A DNA stretch of 36,581 nt, taken from JAABQT01 sp035459025. GTDB taxonomy: Bacteria > Pseudomonadota > Gammaproteobacteria > Burkholderiales > SG8-39. Under the pieces are notes generated by a model, which saw only the letters and a program-made list of their open reading frames with translations, had not been told where the DNA came from and made no database searches. Each line of letters opens with the position of its first letter. The stretch's first letter is position 1. The position numbers were made by a program, and so were the translations under genes. This document shows positions 31,001-36,581 of the stretch, one piece after another. The stretch spans positions 1 through 36,581 of the forward strand of contig DATHYT010000053.1 of assembly GCA_035459025.1 (NCBI GenBank). Reading direction: 5' to 3'.

Positions 31001-33495
31001 TGAACGGCCTGCCGGCGGCGGAGGCGGTCGCGCCGCCGCCGCGGCGCGTGCCGGCGGTGCAGGCCGCGCCCGCCGCCGCGGCGCCGCCGGCGCTCGAATT
31101 CTTCAACGGCTTCGGCGGCTTCGCCGCGCAGGGGCGCGAGTACGTGACGGTGCTCGATGCCGGGCGCTGGCTGCCGGCGCCGTGGATCAACGTGGTGGCC
31201 AACCCGGCCTTCGGTTTCCAGGCCGCGGTCGAGGGCAGCGGCTACACCTGGTGCGGCGGCAGCCGCGAGAACCAGCTCACGCCCTGGTCGAACGACCCGG
31301 TCACCGACCGGCCGGGCGAGGTGCTGTACGTGCGCGACGCCGACAGCGGCGAGCTGTGGGGGCCGACGGCGCTGCCGATGCGCAGCGAATCCGCGCCGTA
31401 TGTCGCGCGGCACGGCCAGGGCTACTGCCGCTTCGAGCACGGCGCGCACGGCATCGCGCTGGAGCTCCTGCAATACGTGCCGCTCGCGGACCCGGTCAAG
31501 ATCTCGCGGCTCACGCTGCGCAACACCTCCACGCGCACCCGGCGGCTTTCGGTCACCGCCTACGTGGAATGGGTGCTCGGCCCGTCGCGCGGCGCCTCGG
31601 CGCTGTCGGTGGCGAGCGAGCTCGACGCGCCAAGCGGCGCGCTGCTCGCGCGCAATCCCTGGAACGCGGCCTTCGGCGCGCGCGTCGCCTTCGCCGACCT
31701 GGGCGGGCGGCAGGTCTCCTGGACCGGCGACCGGCGCGAGTTCCTCGGCCGCAACGGCACGCTCGACAGCCCGGCCGCGCTCGCCGGCGACGCGCCGCTA
31801 TCCAAGCGGGTCGGCGCCGGCCTCGACGCCTGCGCCGCGCTGCAGGCGCCGCTCGTGCTCGAGCCCGGCGGCAGCGCGGAGATCGTGTTCCTGCTCGGCG
31901 AGGCGGCGAGCGCGCACGAGGCGCGCGCGCTGATCGAACGCTACCGCGCGGCCGACCTGGACGCGGTGCTGCGCGAGGTCGCGGCGTACTGGGACGACGC
32001 GCTCGGCGCGCTGCAGGTGAAAACGCCCGAGCGCTCGATGGACCTGATGCTGAACCGGTGGCTGCTCTACCAGACGCTCGCCTGCCGCGTGTGGGCGCGC
32101 TCGGCGTTCTACCAGGCGAGCGGCGCCTACGGCTTTCGCGACCAGCTGCAGGACGGCATGGCGCTCGCCGTGGCGCGGCCGGCGCTGACGCGCGAGCACC
32201 TGCTGCGCGCGGCCGCGCGCCAGTTCGCCGAAGGCGACGTGCAGCACTGGTGGCTGCCGCCCTCGGGCCAGGGCGTGCGCACGCGCATTTCGGACGACCG
32301 CGTCTGGCTCGCCTACGCCGCGGCGCACTACGTCGAAACCACCGGCGACCAGGCGGTGCTGGACGAGAGCGTGGCGTTCCTCGAAGGCCCGATGCTCGGG
32401 GCGGGCGAGCACGACGCGTATTTCCAGCCGATGCTGTCGGACGAGCGCGCGCCGCTCTTCGAGCACTGCGCGCGCGGGCTCGATGCGAGCCTTGCGCTCG
32501 GCGCGCACGGCCTGCCTTTGTTCGGTGCGGGCGACTGGAACGACGGCATGAACCGGGTGGGCGGGCAAGGCCAGGGCGAGAGCGTCTGGCTGGGCTGGTT
32601 CCTGCATGCGGCGCTTTCTGCGTTCGCGCCGTTGGCGAAGCTGCGTGGGGAAGAAGAGCGCGCTGCAAAGTGGCTGGCGCATGCCGCGGCGCTGCGCGCT
32701 GCGCTGGAAGAAGAGGGCTGGGACGGCGCGTGGTACCGGCGCGGCTTTTACGACGACGGCACGCCGCTCGGCTCCGCGGCGAGCGAGGAGTGCCGCATCG
32801 ACTCGATCGCGCAATCCTGGAGCGTGATCTCCGGGGCGGCGGCGCCGGAGCGCGCCGCGCGCGCGATGGCCGCCGTGGACGCGCAGCTCATCCGGCGCGA
32901 GGACGGGTTGGCGCTTCTGTTCGCGCCGCCGTTCGATCGCACGGCGCTCGATCCCGGCTACATCAAGGGTTATCCGCCCGGGGTGCGCGAGAACGGCGGG
33001 CAGTACACGCACGCCGCCGCGTGGTCGGTGATCGCCTTCGCCGCGTTGGGCGAGGGCGAGAAGGCGCTCGAGCTGTTTTCGCTCCTGAATCCGATCAACC
33101 GCACGAGCACGCGCGCCGACGTGCAGCGCTACAAGGTCGAGCCCTACGCCGTCGCCGCCGACGTGTATTCGGTCGCGCCGCACGTCGGGCGCGGCGGCTG
33201 GACCTGGTACACCGGCTCGGCGGGCTGGCTGTATCGCGCCGGGGTCGAGTCGATCCTGGGCTTTCGCCTGCAGGGCGAGTCGTTCAGCATCGATCCCTGC
33301 ATCCCCAGGGCCTGGCCCGGCTTCGAGATGGTCTACAAGCATCGCTCCGCGCGCTACGACATCGCGGTGGACAATCCCCAGGGGGTCAGCCGCGGCGTGG
33401 CTTCCGTGACGCTGGATGGGAAAGCGCTGGGCGCGGCGCGCGTGCCGCTCGCCGATGACGGGGCGGTGCACAAGGTGCGCGTGGTGCTGGGGTAG
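25021..33495 (+). CDS. ndvB: cyclic beta-1,2-glucan synthase
   Basis: Giant inner-membrane enzyme of 2824 residues, the usual size for NdvB/ChvB/Cgs (about 2800-2870), that makes periplasmic cyclic beta-1,2-glucan from UDP-glucose. Order of domains: soluble N-terminus (WNSEESIREELFGVERLEEHAES), transmembrane helices (about 405-460), a GT84 glycosyltransferase with ITLDADTRMP (about 615-625) and QHRWARGDWQ (about 767), more helices (about 810-970), a glycoamylase-like/GH189 cyclisation domain (about 1000-1530, with WGVSESGY at 1371 and YGFYEALDYT at 1441), two beta-sandwich regions (about 1560-1830 and 2025-2300) and a GH94 phosphorylase-like domain that sets chain length (YGFRDQLQD, GDWNDGMN with D2508). 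Starts with TTG. No transporter (NdvA) gene is adjacent. Confidence 0.95.
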   Translation: MKSAILRAFGRAPPAVPWNSEESIREELFGVERLEEHAESLAAAQRVTARPITGRSLTARLKDNETVLLDAYRAIARAVGEGRAVTPAAEWLLDNYPLVEEQIREIRGDLPPGYYRQLPKLAGGPFAGYPRVFGVAWAFVAHTDSRFDPAMLRRFVRAYQRVQPLTIGELWAVAITLRIVLVENLRRGARRIVTSRTARQEADALADRLLGAEAPAAGQIAQLLERHGAAPLPESFAVQLVQRLRDQDPKATPVLAWLEERLAAEGKNVEQIVHDEHRRQGATNVTVRNVITSMRLISAVDWAEMVESVSLIDDTLRPASGFAAMDFATRNLYRSAIEELARGARRPELEIAQAALAAAAAAGTAREKDPGYHLIARGRRAFEASIGYRAPVRSWPGRFSRALGIGGYVGVVAAVAALVLALPWFALARAGLGGAWLGVLAALGLVPSLDAAMALVNRWVTRGFGATLLPGLELRDGIPSHLRTLVAVPILLTTRDALEEQIERLEIHYLASPERELHFALLSDWTDAATETAAEDGALLDAAAAGIARLNRRHGAAAAGERFLLLHRRRVWNQGQQCWMGWERKRGKLHELNRLLRGAADTTFIGPSAPISGVRYVITLDADTRMPREAARRLVGKMAHPLNQPRFDAGTRRVVEGYGVLQPRVTPSLPVGREGSLFQRIFSSVGGIDPYAAAVSDVYQDLFGEGSYTGKGIYDVDAFEAALENRVRDGTMLSHDLFEGTFARAGLASDIEVVEEFPSRYDVAAARQHRWARGDWQLLPWIAGRAGALPPIGRWKMLDNLRRSLSAPACALALAAGWLLPLYAAVLWTGFIVSTIALSTLLPLLSAIVPARARTTARSHLGALAADLRLALSLTALLLAFLAHQAWLMSDAIGRTLVRLLVSRRRLLDWVTAGQATVSPRLELPGFYRHMSGGVALGALAALALGWAGSEAWPVAAPFVLAWLAAPAIARWTSLSPLVAGRVPVSPADARALRRVARRTWRFFETFVTAEEHWLPPDNFQEDPKPVVAHRTSPTNLGVYLLSAVSARDFGWAGAAETVERLEATLGTMRGLARFRGHFYNWYDTRDLRPLEPHYVSSVDSGNLAGHLLALANTCREWRHSMHAPDAGDARALAGIADALELTREAVHALPEDRRTQTITRAQLSEALDALDAALSRGIAHSAPQAATMLDIARTLASERGDEAGAEMLYWAEATHRSIESRWRDHARTGEQARTLQQRLAALEAAARSLAGAMDFAFLLDPERRLLSIGYRVAEGELDPSCYDLLASEARLASFVAIAKGDVAARHWFRLGRAVTPVSGGAALISWSGSMFEYLMPSLVMRAPAGSLLEQTNRLVVRRQIAYGAGLGLPWGVSESGYHVRDLEFTYQYSNFGIPGLGLKRGLGENAVVAPYATALAAMVDPRAAARNFARLAALGACGRYGFYEALDYTRARLPEGREVAIVRAFMAHHQGMTVVAIANCLLDGAMRARFHAEPVVRATELLLQERTPRDVAVAHPRVEEAGTAAAVRELELPAVRRLRSAHGATPQAHLLSNGRYAVMLTAAGSGYSRWGEAAITRWREDATRDDWGAYVYLRDAASGEVWSAGHQPTGAEAERTEVSFSDDRAAFVRHDGALATTLEVVVSPEDDAEVRRVSISNSGSEAREIDLTSYAELVLAPLAADAAHPAFSKLFVETEYLAKPGILLATRRRRAPGEPEIWAAHHAVVEGEALGEPEIETDRARFLGRGREARTPMAVVDGLPLSNTVGAVLDPVFALRRRLRVAPGKTARIAFWTVVASSRSDVLDLADKHHDPTAFERAATLAWTHAQVQSSHLGIAPEEASLFQRLAGHVLYADASLRPSAETLRRGAGAPQLLWAQGISGDLPIVLVRIDDLEDLAVVRQLLRAHEYWRMKQLAVDLVILNERASSYIQDLQIALETQVRAGRTRAAGPAQGARGAVFVLRADLIPAQTRELLLAMARAVLAARRGTLQEQLNGLPAAEAVAPPPRRVPAVQAAPAAAAPPALEFFNGFGGFAAQGREYVTVLDAGRWLPAPWINVVANPAFGFQAAVEGSGYTWCGGSRENQLTPWSNDPVTDRPGEVLYVRDADSGELWGPTALPMRSESAPYVARHGQGYCRFEHGAHGIALELLQYVPLADPVKISRLTLRNTSTRTRRLSVTAYVEWVLGPSRGASALSVASELDAPSGALLARNPWNAAFGARVAFADLGGRQVSWTGDRREFLGRNGTLDSPAALAGDAPLSKRVGAGLDACAALQAPLVLEPGGSAEIVFLLGEAASAHEARALIERYRAADLDAVLREVAAYWDDALGALQVKTPERSMDLMLNRWLLYQTLACRVWARSAFYQASGAYGFRDQLQDGMALAVARPALTREHLLRAAARQFAEGDVQHWWLPPSGQGVRTRISDDRVWLAYAAAHYVETTGDQAVLDESVAFLEGPMLGAGEHDAYFQPMLSDERAPLFEHCARGLDASLALGAHGLPLFGAGDWNDGMNRVGGQGQGESVWLGWFLHAALSAFAPLAKLRGEEERAAKWLAHAAALRAALEEEGWDGAWYRRGFYDDGTPLGSAASEECRIDSIAQSWSVISGAAAPERAARAMAAVDAQLIRREDGLALLFAPPFDRTALDPGYIKGYPPGVRENGGQYTHAAAWSVIAFAALGEGEKALELFSLLNPINRTSTRADVQRYKVEPYAVAADVYSVAPHVGRGGWTWYTGSAGWLYRAGVESILGFRLQGESFSIDPCIPRAWPGFEMVYKHRSARYDIAVDNPQGVSRGVASVTLDGKALGAARVPLADDGAVHKVRVVLG
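26089..26106 (+). repeat. in-frame GCC triplet run (six copies) in ndvB
   Basis: Six tandem GCC triplets encode a run of Ala in the segment between the N-terminal domain and the first transmembrane helices. Changes in copy number would stay in frame, so this is not a phase-variation switch; it marks a flexible linker. Confidence 0.7.
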
Positions 33496-33533
33496 GCGGC
33501 GCTGCACGGACGTGTCGCCGCCGGCGAGGCAGA

Positions 33534-34112
33534 TCAGCCGGTGCCGCGCACGAACGCGAGCAGCGGCGCGAAATCGCGCGCGTCGGCGGCGCGCAGCGCA
33601 GCGAGGTAGCGCTCGCGCGCCTCGCCGGCGTGCTCCAGGTCGCCCCGGCCCCAGGTGAAGGGCTCGGCGCCGTTTGCGGCCAGCAGCAGGTCGGTCAGCA
33701 GCCGCGCGTGCCGGCCGTTGCCGTTCGGAAAGGGATGGATCCACACCAGCCGGTGATGGAAGCGCGCCGCGATCTCGTCGATGGGCGCCACCTTGCCCGC
33801 GAGCTGCGCGCGGGTGTTCTCCAGCAATTGCCGCACCTCCTCGGCGACGCGCGCGGACGCAACGCCGATGTTCTTATCGGTCGAGCGGTAGGCGCCCGCC
33901 CATTTCCAGGTGCGCCCGAACATGCGGCGGTGCAGCTCGCGCAGGAAGATGTCGTCGAGGATGTCGCTGCGCCGGGCCGCGCCCGCCGCCCAGCGCTGGC
34001 CTTCGAGGATGTTCTCCGCCTCCCATTCGTCGAGCTGCTCGCGCGTGGCGATGTGCCCCGGCAGCAGCCCCGCGGACTCGTCGGGGTCGAGCGGCGTCGT
34101 GCCCGCGGGCAC
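33534..34112 (-). CDS. Fic-domain protein, 'mobile mystery protein B' type
   Basis: A 192-residue Fic protein. The catalytic motif HPFPNGNGRHAR (residues 126-137) is complete: His126 base, Asn and Gly for the phosphates and Arg, so AMP or another nucleotide could be transferred to a target hydroxyl. The N-terminal segment NILEG (34-38) resembles the (S/T)xxxE(G/N) inhibitory helix of self-inhibited Fic proteins, with Glu at the Ser/Thr position. The overall sequence fits the family named mobile mystery protein B, always found after an XRE-type partner. The GTG start is three bases after the partner's stop. Probably a toxin-antitoxin-like module; the target is unknown. Confidence 0.9.
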   Translation of the reverse strand: MPAGTTPLDPDESAGLLPGHIATREQLDEWEAENILEGQRWAAGAARRSDILDDIFLRELHRRMFGRTWKWAGAYRSTDKNIGVASARVAEEVRQLLENTRAQLAGKVAPIDEIAARFHHRLVWIHPFPNGNGRHARLLTDLLLAANGAEPFTWGRGDLEHAGEARERYLAALRAADARDFAPLLAFVRGTG

Positions 34113-34115
34113 GCG

Positions 34116-34586
34116 CTATTCCCAGAGCCTGCGCGGGTTTTCCGCGAGGAGCGCCTGCACCTGGCGCTCGAGCTGCCGGCGCTCGCGCTCGGGCGCAAGG
34201 CCCTGCGCCTCCAGGCGCATGCTGTGCGAAACGCGCTCGAGCTCCTTGCGCGCGACTTCCTGCGCGCGCTTGCGGCGCAGCCCCTCGAGCGAGCCGCCTT
34301 CGGGCACCAGCGCGTAGGTCACGCGGCAGCCCAGCCCGCGCGCGAGCTTCTCCAGGCTCGCCAGCGTGATCGTGCCGCGCGCTTCGCTGCGCTCCAGCGT
34401 GGCGATGGTCTCGCGCGAGACGCCCACGCGGCGCGCGAGCTGGCCCAGGCTCATGCCGAGCGCTTCGCGGATCGAGCGCGCCCAGCCTTTCGGCGGGCGC
34501 GGGACTTCGGCGCTCTTGCGCAGGGCGGTCATCGCGTCGTCGAGCTGGTCGAGGGCGAGGTTCTTGAAGCGGGAGCGGGTTGCCAT
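34116..34586 (-). CDS. XRE-family regulator, 'mobile mystery protein A' type
   Basis: A 156-residue protein with a helix-turn-helix of the XRE/Cro type at about residues 35-95 (WARSIREALGMSLGQLARRVGVSRETIATLE in outline) and a charged, probably coiled-coil C-terminus (about 105-150). It matches the family called mobile mystery protein A, the constant partner of the Fic protein encoded next. It probably represses its own promoter, which carries a strong sigma70 signal and two copies of GTGTCTA, one in a palindrome. Start at ATG 34586. Confidence 0.9.
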   Translation of the reverse strand: MATRSRFKNLALDQLDDAMTALRKSAEVPRPPKGWARSIREALGMSLGQLARRVGVSRETIATLERSEARGTITLASLEKLARGLGCRVTYALVPEGGSLEGLRRKRAQEVARKELERVSHSMRLEAQGLAPERERRQLERQVQALLAENPRRLWE

Positions 34587-34592
34587 AGAACT

Positions 34593-34608
34593 GTGTGTAT
34601 ATAGACAC
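34593..34608. promoter_or_regulatory. operator-like palindrome of the mobile mystery A/B operon
   Basis: GTGTGTATATAGACAC is a palindrome with one mismatched pair. Its half-site TAGACAC (34602-34608) recurs exactly at 34634-34640, 32 bp away (three helical turns), inside the promoter spacer, within the looser palindrome GTGCTTGTAGACAC. The two sites bracket the -10 and the predicted start, so XRE binding would block transcription. Confidence 0.55.
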
Positions 34609-34620
34609 TAAGACGAACGC

Positions 34621-34650
34621 ATTATGGTGCTTGTAGACACACGCGGTCAA
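34621..34650 (-). promoter_or_regulatory. sigma70 promoter of the mobile mystery A/B operon
   Basis: Minus-strand -35 TTGACC (34645-34650, 5/6), 18-base spacer, -10 CATAAT (34621-34626, 5/6). The predicted start is near 34614, about 28 bases before the ATG. This is one of the best promoter matches in the window. Confidence 0.65.
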
Positions 34651-34734
34651 GCCCGGACCTGCGCGAGGCGCGCCAGGCGTGTCCCCTGGCGGGTTGCCGC
34701 CTAACATAGCGCCAATGGTCGTGATCGGTTCCTA

Positions 34735-35187
34735 GTGCACATCTGGGTCGACGCCGACGCCTGCCCGGCGGTCATCAAGGACATTCTGTTTCGCGCCGCG
34801 GAGCGGACCCGGCGCAGCATGACGCTGGTGGCGAACAAGATGCTGCGCACGCCGGCGTCCAAATACATTCGCGCGCTGCAGGTGCCGCGCGGCATCGACG
34901 TGGCGGACAGCCACATCGTGAAGGAGCTGAAACCGGGCGACCTGGTGATCACCGCCGACATCCCGCTCGCCGCCGACGTGATCGCGAAAGGCGCTCATGC
35001 GCTCAATCCGCGCGGGGAGTTCTATACGACGGAGACCATCCAGGAGCGGCTGGCGCTGAGGACTTACCTGGACGAGCTGCGCGGGACGGGGGTGAGGACG
35101 GGCGGGCCGGAGGCGCTGGGGAACGTGGAGCGGAAGCGGTTTGCGGATCAGCTCGACCGGTTCCTGGCCAAGCAGGGAAAGGCGTGA
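34735..35187 (+). CDS. YaiI/YqxD family protein (UPF0178, DUF188)
   Basis: A 150-residue protein of the YaiI/YqxD family, a PIN-like fold of unknown function. It begins with the typical IWVDADACPAVIKDIL (acidic cluster V-D-A-D-A-C-P), then TLVANKMLRTP, ADSHIVKELKPGDLVITADIPLA in outline and LNPRGEFYT. The Asp residues resemble a nuclease metal site, but I know of no proven activity. Starts with GTG at 34735; no strong Shine-Dalgarno. It converges with the GNAT gene, 12 bases apart. Confidence 0.92.
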   Translation: MHIWVDADACPAVIKDILFRAAERTRRSMTLVANKMLRTPASKYIRALQVPRGIDVADSHIVKELKPGDLVITADIPLAADVIAKGAHALNPRGEFYTTETIQERLALRTYLDELRGTGVRTGGPEALGNVERKRFADQLDRFLAKQGKA

Positions 35188-35199
35188 GACGCCGCACCG

Positions 35200-35706
35200 C
35201 TACTGGTGCGCGTTCCTCCAGCGCGCGTTGGCGAGCACGACCGAGGTCTCGACCTGCCGCTCGGGGATCGACCAGTACTTCCGGAGCAGCCGGTTCTTCT
35301 CGTCTTCCGGCACCACGCTGAAGCCGTTCTGGCGGTAGAACTCGATCGCCCAGGAGGCGGCGGCCCAGGTGCCGACGAGGACGGGCTTTTTGGCGAGGCC
35401 TTCCACGTGCTTGAGAAGCCGCGTGCCGATGCCCGTCTTCTGCGCCGCCGGCGCGACGTAGGCGTGGCGCACCAGCGCGACCTCGCCCTTGTCCTGGATC
35501 CCCATCACGCCGAGGAGGCGCTCGGCTTCCTGCGCGACCCAGAAGACGACGCCGTCGGCGATCTCCGCGTCGAGCTCGGCCGCGGGCATGTAGGGCTCGT
35601 GCCAGCGGTCGGGCGGGATCACGCCGCGGTAGGCTTGCGCCGCGTCGTTGATGATCGTGAGCATCGCGGGGAGGTCGGCTTCGCGGCTCTTACGGATTTC
35701 GACCAT
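35200..35706 (-). CDS. GNAT-family N-acetyltransferase
   Basis: A 168-residue acetyltransferase of the Gcn5-related family. The acetyl-CoA-binding motif A region is HAYVAPAAQKTGIGTRLLKHVEG (residues about 81-103; note Q-K-T-G-I-G-T for the Q/RxxGxG/A loop), and the C-terminal FYRQNGF is the usual motif B part. The substrate, whether small molecule or protein amine, cannot be told. The ATG at 35706 is divergent from the nitroreductase gene, 52 bases away. Confidence 0.92.
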   Translation of the reverse strand: MVEIRKSREADLPAMLTIINDAAQAYRGVIPPDRWHEPYMPAAELDAEIADGVVFWVAQEAERLLGVMGIQDKGEVALVRHAYVAPAAQKTGIGTRLLKHVEGLAKKPVLVGTWAAASWAIEFYRQNGFSVVPEDEKNRLLRKYWSIPERQVETSVVLANARWRNAHQ

Positions 35707-35758
35707 GGGTGTTCAATGGTAGAGGAATGCGTGCAGACTGGCGGGGGAGGAGGGCCGC

Positions 35759-36535
35759 ATGAAAAGCCGTGAACGCGTTGGCGCCGCCGTTCTGCGCCGG
35801 TTTGGTTCTGAGCTGGCGGTGCCGGAGGTGCCGGGGCTCGAGGCGCTGGCGGTGTTGAACGAGCGCTCGGTGTGCCGGCGCTATTCGGCGAAGCCCGTGC
35901 CGGATTCTGTGGTGCAGCTCCTTTGCGCGACGGCGTTGTCCGCGCCCACGAAGAGCGACCTGCAGCAGGCGACCATCGTGCGGGTGAAGGATGCGAAGAA
36001 GCGTGCCGAGATTTGTTCGCTGCTGCCGGGCTCGCCGTGGCTCGCGCAGGCGCCGGAGCTGCTCGTCTTCTGCGCGGACGGGTATCGGTTGAGGAGATTG
36101 TTCGCCCGGCGCGGGGTGGAGTTTCCGAATGAACATCTGGATGCGTTCTTCAACGCGACCGTCGATGCGGCGATCGTGCTGGGGGCGTTCGTGTCGGCGG
36201 CGGAGCTGGCGGGGCTAGGGAGTTGCCCGATCAGCCAGATTCGCGATCACGTTGCGCGGGTGGATGAGCTGCTGGGGCTGCCGGAGTGGGTGGTGCCGGT
36301 GGCGGGGCTGGCGCTCGGGTATCCGGAGGCGAAGGAGCCGATGAGTGCGCGGCTGGCGATGGCGGCGACGGTGCATGAGGATCGGTATGACAGGGGGGCG
36401 GTGGAGAAGGAGTTGGGGGAATACGATGGGAGGAGAGGAAAGGAGTGGAGCGGAGATAAGGTGAGGCAGTACAGCAAAGTTATGCGAGCGGATTTCGGGC
36501 AGCACGTGAAAAGCAAGAAGTTCAGACTGGAGTAG
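35759..36535 (+). CDS. nitroreductase-family flavoprotein (NfsA/FRP-like)
   Basis: A 258-residue FMN-dependent NAD(P)H oxidoreductase. The family start ERSVCRRYSAKPVPD binds the FMN phosphate (R-S-x-R-x-Y/F). It is followed by ATALSAPTKSDLQQATIV, the central DAAIVLGAFVSAAELAGLGSCPI in outline and PVAGLALGYP. The C-terminal extension with ARLAMAATVHEDRYD resembles NfsA/flavin-reductase P proteins. It probably reduces nitroaromatics or quinones in the cytosol. A very strong Shine-Dalgarno (GGGGGAGGAGGG) precedes the ATG. The last 200 bases are richer in A and use less GC-biased codons than the rest of the window. Confidence 0.92.
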   Translation: MKSRERVGAAVLRRFGSELAVPEVPGLEALAVLNERSVCRRYSAKPVPDSVVQLLCATALSAPTKSDLQQATIVRVKDAKKRAEICSLLPGSPWLAQAPELLVFCADGYRLRRLFARRGVEFPNEHLDAFFNATVDAAIVLGAFVSAAELAGLGSCPISQIRDHVARVDELLGLPEWVVPVAGLALGYPEAKEPMSARLAMAATVHEDRYDRGAVEKELGEYDGRRGKEWSGDKVRQYSKVMRADFGQHVKSKKFRLE

Positions 36536-36542
36536 GGCGCGA

Positions 36543-36581
36543 ATGGACCGCACGGAACGCTTCTATCGCATCGACCGCCTG
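36543..36581 (+). CDS. start of a WYL-type transcriptional regulator, cut by window edge
   Basis: Only 13 codons are visible, MDRTERFYRIDRL. This is the standard opening of YafY-like regulators with an N-terminal HTH and a C-terminal WYL ligand-binding domain. It starts five bases after the nitroreductase stop, so it may be co-transcribed with it. The call rests on this short but characteristic beginning. Confidence 0.6.
   Translation, partial: MDRTERFYRIDRL

Overview
The window is about 36.6 kb of very GC-rich chromosome. Codon use, gene families and the SAH-riboswitch/ahcY/metF arrangement suggest a betaproteobacterium with a flexible aerobic/anaerobic life; I cannot name the genus. There are no rRNAs, tRNAs, CRISPR arrays or intact insertion sequences. 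Genes are packed tightly, mostly with 4-base ATGA/GTGA start-stop overlaps.

Layout. (1) 1-6760, minus strand: an S-adenosylhomocysteine (SAH) riboswitch followed by a long overlapping operon: ahcY, a small YvlD/holin-like membrane protein, a PanE-family reductase, metF, a CHASE2 class III nucleotide cyclase, an SH3-domain protein and an M48 metalloprotease that runs off the left edge. (2) 6763-7820: a CnoX-like thioredoxin-TPR protein, then a 315-bp gap that holds a candidate plus-strand structured small RNA with promoter, intrinsic terminator and an FNR-like box. (3) 7819-13349: two Tat-signal NADP-type redox enzymes, a lipoprotein, an MBL hydrolase, a carboxymuconolactone-decarboxylase-like protein, a CPA1 Na+/H+ antiporter and an ICL/PEP-mutase-family lyase, divergent from an MFS transporter (13448-14725). 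(4) 14731-18867: a four-gene 2-oxoacid:acceptor oxidoreductase operon in which the ferredoxin subunit is fused to a GltD-like FAD subunit. It is divergent from a DesA-type fatty acid desaturase (19081-20265). The shared intergenic region carries two FNR-type boxes, each centred about 45 bp upstream of a start codon, one for the oxygen-labile enzyme and one for the oxygen-requiring enzyme. (5) 20266-22256: a branched inverted-repeat element, a 44-codon secreted-peptide ORF, a CBS-domain protein, a VKOR-thioredoxin fusion and a remnant of a MAPEG gene. (6) 22257-24934: an SDR lacking the usual catalytic Tyr/Lys, a HepT/MNT toxin-antitoxin pair whose antitoxin carries an N-terminal winged helix, a RidA-family protein and TspO. 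(7) 25021-33495: one giant gene for a 2824-residue cyclic beta-1,2-glucan synthase. (8) 33534-36581: a 'mobile mystery' A/B module (XRE regulator plus Fic protein), a YaiI/UPF0178 protein, a GNAT acetyltransferase, a nitroreductase and the first codons of a WYL-type regulator.

Themes. The left part is methyl-cycle housekeeping under direct SAH sensing. The middle looks like redox/oxygen-responsive metabolism with three FNR-like boxes. The right part combines an envelope polysaccharide synthase with two toxin-antitoxin-like modules on either side. The strongest candidates for undescribed biology are the small RNA near 7.6-7.8 kb, the three-way-junction element at 20.33-20.42 kb, the self-regulated wHTH-MNT/HepT module and the tiny secreted peptide coupled to a CBS protein. 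All homology calls come from reading the sequence; no database was searched.
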